A stretch of 22,174 bases of DNA, taken from the IMG/VR virus record IMGVR_UViG_3300046455_000371, positions 1 to 22,174 of that record; one strand, given 5' to 3'. The stretch comes from a virus. Made by a program: the position numbers and the translations under genes. This document shows, piece after piece, positions 1 to 5,909 of this stretch (the first letter of the stretch is position 1; each line of letters opens with the position of its first letter). The notes under the pieces were generated by a model. It saw nothing but the letters and a program-made list of their open reading frames with translations. It had not been told where the DNA came from and ran no database searches.

Positions 1-103
1 GCACCTATTAAAATGAAGTAGAGTAAGTGCTAGGGGGTTGAGGGATGTCGTAGAGTCTCTTGTACTGAACGGCGAGGTACCTTACACTGTCCGCTATATG
101 AAT
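1..103. repeat. Left arm of a 103-bp perfect inverted repeat
   Basis: Bases 1-103 are the exact reverse complement of 21102-21204; position i pairs with 21205-i and identity stops at 104 (T opposite C). The other arm is the last 96 bases of the terminase gene plus 7 downstream bases. The match reaches the first base of the window, so the true repeat may be longer. It may be real, or an assembly fold-back at a contig end. Confidence 0.97.
8..103 (-). pseudogene. Inverted fragment of the TerL C-terminus
   Basis: On the minus strand this encodes the last 31 residues of the terminase large subunit plus its TAA stop (8-10), identical to 21102-21197. It starts at the codon for the Ile before the H-I-A-D nuclease motif and ends in STSF. 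There is no start codon or upstream coding sequence, because the tRNA begins at its inner end. It is not a functional gene; it is a by-product of the inverted repeat. Confidence 0.85.
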
Positions 104-173
104 TAGAGATCGTCTAAAGGTAGGACTAATCCCTTTGAAGGATTCAATGGTGGTTCGAATCCATCTCTCTAAA
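103..173 (+). tRNA. tRNA-Gln (anticodon UUG)
   Basis: A full cloverleaf can be drawn. The acceptor TTAGAGA (103-109) pairs with TCTCTAA (166-172). The D-stem GTCT/GGAC has a 7-nt loop containing GG. The anticodon stem AATCC/GGATT holds the loop CTTTGAA with anticodon TTG at 135-137. A 4-nt variable loop follows, then T-stem GGTGG/CCATC with the canonical loop TTCGAAT. The discriminator is A173 and no CCA is encoded. The weak U1-A72 pair is typical of bacterial tRNA-Gln. It would read CAA/CAG; CAA is by eye the dominant Gln codon in the structural genes, so it may support late translation. Its first base is the last base of the inverted repeat. Confidence 0.93.
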
Positions 174-394
174 GTTTATGGTAATCGCGGTGTGGACAGT
201 GACACACAATGCGAAATGATGACTTGTAATGCGTAAAGAGAAAGCGCTTACTTTCTCTGAACGAGCCCTAAAACAAGCATGGTATCCATCAGAGCCAGTA
301 TTTTAGCGACAAGTATTAGAGTGACTTGGAGATCTTCTCTAACTCTATAGAGATTGCTTGAGATATCTAGCCAGTGCAATTCTGGTCGATTACC
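174..394 (+). ncRNA. Possible structured RNA with tRNA-like closing domain
   Basis: No ORF is supported here. GTAATCG (181-187) pairs perfectly with CGATTAC (387-393), extended by G180-C394. Two bases later GTGT (190-193) pairs with ACAC (202-205) around an 8-nt loop. Directly 5' of the 3' acceptor strand, GCCAG (370-374) pairs with CTGGT (382-386) around the 7-nt loop TGCAATT. This is the spacing of acceptor, D and T arms in a tRNA, with about 160 nt between them in place of an anticodon arm. Internal hairpins lie at 237-258 (8 bp, 6-nt loop) and 336-353 (6 bp). The T-loop is not TTCRANY and position 8 is not U, so it is neither a standard tRNA nor a recognisable tmRNA. It could be a chance fold. 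Confidence 0.3.
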
Positions 395-402
395 AAATTT
401 TA

Positions 403-470
403 TGGCCAAAAATACTTCTCGTCCTTATCTAGGAAGGTGGTAACCACTCCAAGAGAGGGAAAATAGGCCA
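403..470 (+). other. Folded leader upstream of the 71-residue gene
   Basis: TGGCC (403-407) pairs with GGCCA (466-470) and encloses two adjacent hairpins: TCCT/AGGA (422-434, 5-nt loop) and GTGG/CCAC (437-447, 3-nt loop). The ribosome site AAGGA follows at 477-481. It may be a structured 5' leader or a processing site. No T-run follows, so it is not an intrinsic terminator. Confidence 0.3.
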
Positions 471-491
471 CCAATTAAGGAAATAAAATAA

Positions 492-707
492 ATGAGTCTC
501 ACCCCAGCAGATGATGCACGTACCGCAAGAGAACGTAAAGAAGCAGTTGAATTATGTGGTAAGAATAGAGGCCCACATGATTACATTCCCATTGAATGGT
601 TGATGACAGCTACAAGTAAAAGAATTACACGCATGATGTGTCGTATTTGTTTCAATCATGTAACTATCATGAATCTTTTAGAAAATGCTCAAGAGGTTAG
701 TTATTAG
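492..707 (+). CDS. Small Cys/His protein, possible zinc ribbon
   Basis: A 71-residue protein with no recognised function. It carries a single Cys at 22, a PHD element, and an M-C-x2-C-F motif near residues 48-53, a layout common in small phage zinc-ribbon proteins. Only three Cys and one nearby His are available as zinc ligands, so metal binding is plausible but unproven. The start has AAGGA about 10 bases upstream, a rather long spacing. The TAG stop (705-707) overlaps by 11 bases the stop end of the leftward endolysin gene, so the two are convergent. It is the first protein gene after the tRNA and the non-coding leader. Confidence 0.6.
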   Translation: MSLTPADDARTARERKEAVELCGKNRGPHDYIPIEWLMTATSKRITRMMCRICFNHVTIMNLLENAQEVSY

Positions 708-1161
708 TAAATGAGTGATATCTACAAAGAGATTGATCTTTATCAACTCTACCTAGAACTGTGTTATAATGGGTTTTGTAATATTCCCAGAATTGTTCCT
801 GGTTCGCCTTTTGCGGAATCGGTTCTAGAACGCGTGCGTAGTGAATACGAGTCATTGCGGTTGCAAAACGAAGATCATAAATAAGTCTATATTCATCTGG
901 AATTCTGTTTACATCAAAGTTTGAATGTAAACGCATATACAGACTAGACTTTCCAATAAGATAATTTTGCCAGATGTCATGATATGATTCTGGACACATA
1001 CCATAGATGCCTAATCCTTTGGCATTTGTAATGGAAGATCCCCCATTAGATTCAACTGCACAAGTAAAAACTAATAGTTCAACAGCATCATCAGAAAGCA
1101 TAATGAGATCTTCTAAAGCAGGCTTGATGATTAATTCTCTCAATTGTTCTATATTAAACAT
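697..1161 (-). CDS. Endolysin-like lytic transglycosylase
   Basis: A 154-residue protein resembling phage peptidoglycan-cleaving enzymes of the goose-lysozyme/SLT type. The candidate catalytic Glu is E37 in AVESNGG, preceded by a hydrophobic helix. It is followed by a GLGIYGMCPES segment (about 50-58), equivalent to the G-L-x-Q-M-x-P-A motif, then DIWQNYL. The C-terminal YYKTHYNT..G stretch (about 127-137) is typical of a phage family with this layout. It has no signal peptide or membrane segment, so export would need a holin, and none is recognised here. AAAAGGA sits about 7 bases before the ATG. It is the only complete leftward gene and faces away from TerS. Its likely role is host lysis; a virion-associated wall-degrading role is also possible, because the gp16-like protein has no visible transglycosylase domain. 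Confidence 0.75.
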   Translation of the reverse strand: MFNIEQLRELIIKPALEDLIMLSDDAVELLVFTCAVESNGGSSITNAKGLGIYGMCPESYHDIWQNYLIGKSSLYMRLHSNFDVNRIPDEYRLIYDLRFATAMTRIHYARVLEPIPQKANQEQFWEYYKTHYNTVLGRVDKDQSLCRYHSFTNN

Positions 1162-1211
1162 GGCAAATCCTTTTAGGATAGTATAGGATTAATACAATTA
1201 TAAGGAATGGT

Positions 1212-1793
1212 ATGATACTTGATCCAGAAGTAATGTTTAAGAAAATTAAATTCAAACCTACAAAATATAATGAAAAACTCCATTGTCCATTGATACTAAA
1301 AATCATGCTAAACAAAGGCAGATGCAGTGCATTCTGTTGTGAAGTATTAATCGATGAATCAATATTTTATAGATGGATAAAAGCTAATCCACTCTTTGCT
1401 ATATGTTATGGATTAGGAAAGATGTTTGCACGTGAGGCATGGGAAAAAGAAGGCGAAGACATTCGTGAAGAAACAAATCCTCCTGGAGTTATCAGTCACA
1501 AATTCGAACATTGGAAGATGATTGGATGGTCAAGATTTGGTATAAGTAAGAACTCTCGTATCAAACTTGATCTAGATCCAACAGCTAATCCTAGTCAGCA
1601 CTATTCACAACTTTTAGTACAAGCCGCTAATGGTGATTTTACAGCTAGTGAAATCAAACAATTGATGGAAGCGGTTAATGTTGGGTTAAATACTCATCAA
1701 GTATTCGAGTTACAAAAACAAATAGATGAGCTAAAATCTGATCTAGCGACGATGGTAAGTAATCAAAATGGCAACGATACTGTCGCAAATTAA
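1212..1793 (+). CDS. Terminase small subunit (TerS)
   Basis: A 193-residue DNA-recognition subunit of the packaging motor. Residues about 36-62 form a helix-turn-helix-like segment ending in FYRWIKANP, the pattern of phage TerS N-terminal domains that bind pac/cos DNA. A W-x3-G-W-x-R-F segment follows at 101-109, then an acidic/polar linker and a helical tail with E-I-K-Q-L-M-E-A and LQKQIDELKSDL (about 147-180), suited to ring oligomerisation. AAGGA lies 5 bases before the ATG. The 50-bp gap to the divergent endolysin gene contains TACAAT (1193-1198), a possible -10 without a good -35. It opens the rightward late block and is about 18 kb from TerL. Identification rests on the HTH, length and position just before the portal gene. 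Confidence 0.75.
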   Translation: MILDPEVMFKKIKFKPTKYNEKLHCPLILKIMLNKGRCSAFCCEVLIDESIFYRWIKANPLFAICYGLGKMFAREAWEKEGEDIREETNPPGVISHKFEHWKMIGWSRFGISKNSRIKLDLDPTANPSQHYSQLLVQAANGDFTASEIKQLMEAVNVGLNTHQVFELQKQIDELKSDLATMVSNQNGNDTVAN

Positions 1794-1902
1794 AGAACTT
1801 CGTAAGAAGATAAAGATTCCATGGCGTATTAAATATGTGACAAAAGAAATATTGCCGGAAGAGTTTGAAGAAAAGACAATTTATGTTCATATATGGATTT
1901 AA
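1768..1902 (+). CDS. Hidden 44-residue basic protein
   Basis: An ATG at 1768 opens a 44-codon frame ending in TAA at 1900-1902. It overlaps the last 26 bases of TerS and fills the otherwise empty gap before the next gene. The product is Lys/Arg-rich in its first half (LRKKIKIPWRIKYV), with an acidic patch (PEEFEE) and a hydrophobic end, YVHIWI. There is only a weak GGTAAG upstream, so translation would probably be coupled to TerS. No homology is recognised. Filling the gap exactly and using ordinary codons argues for a real gene, but the length is weak evidence. Confidence 0.5.
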   Translation: MATILSQIKELRKKIKIPWRIKYVTKEILPEEFEEKTIYVHIWI

Positions 1903-1917
1903 TGAGAGGGAACCTAA

Positions 1918-2235
1918 ATGAGTATTTGGGATACGATTAAGAATGTATATAAAAGTCCGTTCGATGTCAGTAAAGGTATTATTAATACCGTCACAGGCAA
2001 ACCTGATAAAAACCAACAAAAGTTAATTAATGAGCAAATTAAATCTTATCAAGAACAATCGAAGCTTGCTAAAGATGAATTAGCAAAAGCAAAAGATCAA
2101 CAAATTGCTGAAAAAAGACGGATACAGGAAAAACAAATTAGGTCATTAAGAGGAAGAGGAAGTTCCAGAGGATTCTTAGGATCAAGCAACCCTGAACCAG
2201 GTAATGCAGGACTGAGCAATCAATTAGGTGGTTAA
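1918..2235 (+). CDS. Small virion-associated protein upstream of portal
   Basis: A 105-residue hydrophilic protein. Residues 1-30 contain SIWDTIKNV and VSKGIINTVTG; a long Lys/Gln/Glu-rich predicted coiled coil follows (about 33-76). It ends in a basic Arg/Gly/Ser segment (RGRGSSRGFLG) and the C-terminus LSNQLGG. Small proteins with a charged middle and an R-G-x...L-G-G tail commonly lie beside portal genes in podovirus-like phages, but their role is unsettled. GAGAGGG precedes the ATG by 7 bases. The portal ATG begins 3 bases after this stop, so the two are translationally linked. Confidence 0.7.
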   Translation: MSIWDTIKNVYKSPFDVSKGIINTVTGKPDKNQQKLINEQIKSYQEQSKLAKDELAKAKDQQIAEKRRIQEKQIRSLRGRGSSRGFLGSSNPEPGNAGLSNQLGG

Positions 2236-2238
2236 AAC

Positions 2239-3894
2239 ATGGATACGACGCAAGGAATGCCGCCGGTTGCAATGCCTGCAGGCTCAATGCTAGAGATATT
2301 GAGAAAACGTTATAATAGAGCAAAGTATGTTGCAGATTTGTGGATTCCAATCATGCAAGCTTCGTTCTTTTATGCGGTGCCTTTTAGAAATCGTTACTAT
2401 TTACCTGGAAAAGAATTTCAAGGTACGACTCAAAATACACGTGTATATGATACGACAGCTGTTGAAGGTGTAACAGTATTTGTATCTAAACTTCATGACA
2501 CCATGACACCCCCACAAGTGCAATGGGGTTATCTTGAAGTTGATGATAGCATGGTCGATGATCCAGAATCAGAACAAAATGTTCCTCTTCTTCAAGAAGC
2601 ACAATTAATTTTAGATGCTTATATGAGGCGTCTATTTACTTTTATTCATGCCTCTAATTTTGATGTGGTAATTAATGAGTGTTACTATGACTTATCTATT
2701 GGTACTTCTGCCCTTGTTATTAATCAGCATACTGATGATCAGCCTTTTTTGTGTACTTCTATCCCGATGGATAAACTTGCAATTGAAGAGGCGGTCAATG
2801 GCAATATTGAATCCTGGTTCAGAACATGGCAAAACCTAAAGATCATCGAGCTTCATACACGTTGGCCTGGTATTGTCATTACTCCTAATTTACAAGCACT
2901 CATTGCAGCTGATCCTGATGCTGTAGTTAGAAATGTATATGAGGGGGTGGCTTATTTTTGTAATCAACCAAAGAAATATTGTTATGCAGTATGGGCTGAT
3001 AATGATTTATTATTCACTCAGTGGCTCGATTCAAACCCTGGTATTGTTTGGCGTTTCAAGAAAACAAACAATGAAACCTGGGGTCGTGGTCCAGTTATGG
3101 AAGCATTGCCTACTATTATCTCTTTAAATGAAATGGCGAGAGTCGAACTTGCTTCAGCTAATCTTAATACTTTTAGACCTTACATGGGCTTTAGTGACGC
3201 TGTATTTAATCCTCATACGTTCCAATTACAACCCTTCACTATTATTCCAATTGCTCCTATTGGTACAGGTGGTCAGGTTCCTCTTATACCCTTACCTAAT
3301 AGTGCTGATCCGAACTTTGCGCAAATGACCATGGCCGATTTGCGTATGCAAATTAAATCATTACTCTTTGCTGAACAACCACAAGATTCACGAAGTGTGC
3401 AACCAGCAACAACTTATGAACTTTCTATTAAGCAACAAAGTTTAGCTGAAAAGATTGGTCCTTTATTTTCTCGTATGCAACAAGAGTTCTTATGGCCTGT
3501 CATTAAAAGATTCGCTCACATTTTGCATACCATGGGTAAATTACCGTATCCAGATGTCGGTGGTGTTCCTATAATCTTCAAGTACAAATCACCTTTAGCA
3601 TTAGCCAAAGGAAGAGCTGAAGTTGAAAGATTTACGCAATGGGTACAATTGATGCAAGGTATTATGGGCCCTGATGCAACCCAACTTTACATTAATCCGG
3701 AAACTACACCTTATATGCTTGCTGAAAAAATGCAAGTCGATGAAAGATTTTTAAATAAACCTGAAGATGTGAAACGAGTCGCTCAATCATTACAAGATCA
3801 ACATAATGAAGCGAAACTGGCTCAATCAAGTGGAATGATGCCAGCACCACCTGAAAACCCAGCTCAAAGTCCTATAGCCCCACCTGTTCAATAA
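2239..3894 (+). CDS. Portal (head-to-tail connector) protein
   Basis: A 551-residue portal of the podovirus head-tail connector family (T7 gp8-like). It would form the dodecameric ring at one capsid vertex through which DNA enters and leaves. The N-terminal part has LRKRYNRAKYVADLWIPIMQ and an R-x2-YYLPG element, then YDTTAVEGV and KLHDTMTPPQVQWGYLEV, the pattern of connectors in this family. The middle holds TNNETWGRGPVMEALPTIISLN (split here as a recognisable connector core), and the C-terminal region is rich in Gln, Pro and Ala. Length is normal for the family. AGGTGG about 8 bases upstream serves as ribosome site, inside the end of the preceding gene. It is followed by the Bbp19-like, scaffold and capsid genes, the usual head order. 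Confidence 0.9.
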   Translation: MDTTQGMPPVAMPAGSMLEILRKRYNRAKYVADLWIPIMQASFFYAVPFRNRYYLPGKEFQGTTQNTRVYDTTAVEGVTVFVSKLHDTMTPPQVQWGYLEVDDSMVDDPESEQNVPLLQEAQLILDAYMRRLFTFIHASNFDVVINECYYDLSIGTSALVINQHTDDQPFLCTSIPMDKLAIEEAVNGNIESWFRTWQNLKIIELHTRWPGIVITPNLQALIAADPDAVVRNVYEGVAYFCNQPKKYCYAVWADNDLLFTQWLDSNPGIVWRFKKTNNETWGRGPVMEALPTIISLNEMARVELASANLNTFRPYMGFSDAVFNPHTFQLQPFTIIPIAPIGTGGQVPLIPLPNSADPNFAQMTMADLRMQIKSLLFAEQPQDSRSVQPATTYELSIKQQSLAEKIGPLFSRMQQEFLWPVIKRFAHILHTMGKLPYPDVGGVPIIFKYKSPLALAKGRAEVERFTQWVQLMQGIMGPDATQLYINPETTPYMLAEKMQVDERFLNKPEDVKRVAQSLQDQHNEAKLAQSSGMMPAPPENPAQSPIAPPVQ

Positions 3895-3908
3895 CAAGGA
3901 AATAATGA

Positions 3909-4226
3909 ATGTCGATTGATAAGAACCCTTTGATACAGCCTGAAAATTATTTTGAAGGATACGCAAAAAGTGCAGAAGCTTTAAAAAATAATCCAGAGAT
4001 TATAGAATTTGACAAACTTTGTTATGAATTGTTTGAACACCAAGAAGCTGGAAGAAAATTTATAGAGATCATCACTAATCGTTATTTATTAGCACCATTA
4101 GGTTCGCCAGGTTCGCCTACCTTTTCTCAAGATGTCATGTGGGGAGAAGGATTACGATATGCCTTTTTACTTCTAAGAAATTCTGTACGCGCACATCAAC
4201 AAAGAATAAATGCTCAAGGACGTTAA
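3909..4226 (+). CDS. Bbp19-like phage structural protein
   Basis: A 105-residue protein. The core F-x-H-Q-E-A-G-R-K-F-I-E-I-I (about 42-56), followed by an S-Q-D-V-M-W-G-E-G-L-R-Y segment (74-85), matches the small family named after Bordetella phage gene bbp19, in which a conserved F....G...L...L...F.EG.R.....I pattern is seen. Members lie between portal and scaffold genes, as here. Their exact role in the virion is not established. AAGGA lies about 9 bases before the ATG; an ATG four bases earlier runs into a stop within four codons. The downstream gene starts one base after this stop. Confidence 0.7.
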   Translation: MSIDKNPLIQPENYFEGYAKSAEALKNNPEIIEFDKLCYELFEHQEAGRKFIEIITNRYLLAPLGSPGSPTFSQDVMWGEGLRYAFLLLRNSVRAHQQRINAQGR

Positions 4227-4227
4227 T

Positions 4228-4905
4228 ATGAGTGAAGAAGAAACGATACAAACCCCTCTATGGTTTATTGATGAGGGAATTCCAGGTGTGGGTAATAGAC
4301 CTGGTTGGTTGCCTGATAAATTTAAGACGACTGCTGATTTAGCAAAAAGTTATCATGAGCTTGAAAAAAAAGTAGGTACTGTACCTGATGATTATGATTT
4401 TAGTAAATCTAAATATCTTGATCCAGATTACGTTCCTTTTCATGAGTTAAAACAGATTGCTAAAGATAAACGTGTACCTCAAGAAGTCATTGATAAGATG
4501 CTTGAATCCGTTGATAAATACATGGATGAGTTTACTATTGATGACAGAGAAGAAATTAATAAACTAGGTGCCAATGCTCAAGATCGTTTAACTACATTAA
4601 ATAATTGGGCTAAAGCCAATTTAAGTAATGATTCTTATGAGGCACTTACCTACAATTTACGAAGTGCTGAATCAGTCAAAGCACTCGAAGAACTAAGGAA
4701 TAAATTTATGTCAGGTGCAACACAAATCCCTAATGGTAACGATGGTGCTATTCATAATGCTGCATCATTAGAAGATATCAAATTAGAACTTACAAATAAT
4801 CTACAAAAATATAAAGATGATCCAAACTATCGAAGGGATCTACAAGGTCGATTAGAGATTGCTGCTAAAAATGCTGGTGGATATATTGACAAAATGGGCG
4901 CGTAA
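4228..4905 (+). CDS. Capsid scaffolding/assembly protein
   Basis: A 225-residue acidic protein. It has W-F-I-D-E-G-I-P-G, then R-P-G-W-L-P-D-K-F-K-T-x-A-D-L-A-K-S-Y-H-E-L-E-K-K-x-G near the N-terminus, the signature of phage capsid assembly scaffolds. The remainder is helical and charged, with a D/E/K-rich C-terminus ending GGYIDKMGA. Scaffolds direct MCP shell assembly and leave before or during packaging. The frame is open 18 bases further upstream, but the ATG at 4228 is preferred: AAGGA stands about 9 bases before it, and it starts one base after the previous stop. It lies between the Bbp19-like gene and the MCP, where scaffolds are expected. Confidence 0.82.
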   Translation: MSEEETIQTPLWFIDEGIPGVGNRPGWLPDKFKTTADLAKSYHELEKKVGTVPDDYDFSKSKYLDPDYVPFHELKQIAKDKRVPQEVIDKMLESVDKYMDEFTIDDREEINKLGANAQDRLTTLNNWAKANLSNDSYEALTYNLRSAESVKALEELRNKFMSGATQIPNGNDGAIHNAASLEDIKLELTNNLQKYKDDPNYRRDLQGRLEIAAKNAGGYIDKMGA

Positions 4906-5051
4906 TATGGTATGATTCAAAAAGTACCAATTGATAATTGGACAACTTCTGAGCATTGACCTCAATTTTTGAGACAATCACATGTGCTTAAAGCCCAAAA
5001 ATACAATGGTGAAATAGGATATTTCATTAATAATTTTTGGAGATTTAAGTT
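4906..5051 (+). promoter_or_regulatory. Intergenic hairpins ahead of the capsid gene
   Basis: This 146-bp gap is one of the longest within the late block. It holds two close hairpins: CCAATT-GAT-AATTGG (4927-4941, 6 bp) and CTCAA-TTT-TTGAG (4961-4973, 5 bp). Neither has a terminal T-run. TTGACC (4956-4961) and TACAAT (5002-5007) resemble promoter boxes but are 40 bases apart. The gap may hold a processing or stability element, or a phage-specific promoter, that raises capsid expression. Confidence 0.35.
5028..5042 (+). repeat. Repeated ribosome-site leader, copy 1
   Basis: The 15-mer TAATAATTTTTGGAG precedes the MCP start. An identical copy at 5886-5900 precedes the decoration protein start. 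It ends in the ribosome site GGAG and has an A/T-only upstream part, typical of strongly translated genes. Confidence 0.7.
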
Positions 5052-5888
5052 ATGTCTACCTCATTGACTGCGGTGCAACAAATTGAGTTTGATGCTCTCG
5101 TAAAAGCCGAATATCAATCCTTAGGTTTTTTATTGCGCGATACAGTACGCGTTAGACGCGATGTTATCGGTGCAACCGTTTCTTTCCGTAAAGTAGGTCA
5201 AGTACAAGCTGTACCTACAGGTTATTTACAAACAGTTGTTATTCAAGATCCTAATTACACTCAATCATCTGCTATATTACAGAAATATACTGCACCTACA
5301 GCTGTTGATAGTGTTCAAGAGTTAACTGTTAATTTCGATGCTAAGATGGAAAATGCCATGTTAGTTGCGAATGCTTTAGGTCGAAGATCCGATCAAATCA
5401 TCATTAATTCACTCGGTGTAAATCCAGGCCAAACCATTGTAGCGGGTGGTGTGAATATGACTTATACAAAATATCGTCAAGTCATTCAGTTCTTTGATAA
5501 TAATGCAGTGCCATTACCTGAAAGATTCTGGGCAATGAGTGCTAGTAATTTTGCAGCACTCTTAGCAGATGATCATTTCGTATCAACTTTCTATACTCAA
5601 AATAGAGTATTAGATAAAGGATTTGTTCGTGAATTCTTAGGTGTAAACATTATCATTATTCCTGCAATGGTTGAAGGTGGATTACCATTCGCATCTGCTA
5701 ACATACGTCAAACCTATGCTTGGCACAAACAAGCAACAGGTATGGGTATTGGTCATGATTTCAGAACAGAAATCAATTATTTGCCTCGTGAAACATCTTG
5801 GTTGATAAATGGAATTTTCAGTGCAGGTGCTATCACTATTGATAACCTGGGTATTATCCAAGTTAACTGCGATGAAACCTCAATCTAA
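5052..5888 (+). CDS. Major capsid protein
   Basis: A 278-residue shell subunit, presumed HK97 fold. Features: N-terminal helix TAVQQIEFDALVKAEYQ; a basic loop DTVRVRRDVIG followed by the strand ATVSFRKVGQ (E-loop-like); P-T-G-Y-L-Q; LTVNFDAKMENAMLVANALGRR (spine-helix-like); a mid-domain with RFWAMSASNFAALL; and a C-terminal region W-H-K-Q-A-T-G-M-G-I-G-H-D-F-R-T-E-I-N followed by the final beta strands. The last block (histidine-tryptophan, then T-E-I-N-Y, then GAITID..GIIQV) recurs in podovirus MCPs. The length is short but within range. The ribosome site GGAG is about 9 bases upstream in a repeated leader. Position after the scaffold supports the call. Confidence 0.88.
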   Translation: MSTSLTAVQQIEFDALVKAEYQSLGFLLRDTVRVRRDVIGATVSFRKVGQVQAVPTGYLQTVVIQDPNYTQSSAILQKYTAPTAVDSVQELTVNFDAKMENAMLVANALGRRSDQIIINSLGVNPGQTIVAGGVNMTYTKYRQVIQFFDNNAVPLPERFWAMSASNFAALLADDHFVSTFYTQNRVLDKGFVREFLGVNIIIIPAMVEGGLPFASANIRQTYAWHKQATGMGIGHDFRTEINYLPRETSWLINGIFSAGAITIDNLGIIQVNCDETSI

Positions 5889-5900
5889 TAATTTTTGGAG
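5886..5900 (+). repeat. Repeated ribosome-site leader, copy 2
   Basis: Identical to 5028-5042. Its first three bases are the TAA stop of the MCP, so the motif spans the gene boundary. It sets the start of the next gene at ATG 5910 rather than the in-frame TTG at 5895, which lies inside the motif. Confidence 0.7.
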
Positions 5901-5909
5901 TATTTAAAC

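Noticed and set aside
229-306. 25-codon ORF inside the tRNA-like region (starts MRKEKAL)
   Set aside because: It has no ribosome site and overlaps an 8-bp hairpin; the length is within chance expectation.
181-394. tmRNA or group I intron-containing tRNA
   Set aside because: No TTCRANY T-loop, no GGATTCGAC-like 5' element, no tag ending in LAA/VAA, and no group I core motifs were found; kept only as a tRNA-like fold.
178-480. Protein-like reading of the left non-coding region in one frame
   Set aside because: It has about seven in-frame stops of all three types in about 100 codons, as expected by chance in this base composition; no pseudogene is supported.
1675-2019. 114-codon minus-strand ORF
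   Set aside because: It is antisense to the end of TerS and two small genes, lacks a ribosome site and is rich in Phe/Leu as expected from reversed AT-rich codons.
4956-5007. Sigma70 promoter before the capsid gene (TTGACC ... TACAAT)
   Set aside because: The boxes are 40 bases apart, and no -10 stands at 16-18 bases from TTGACC.
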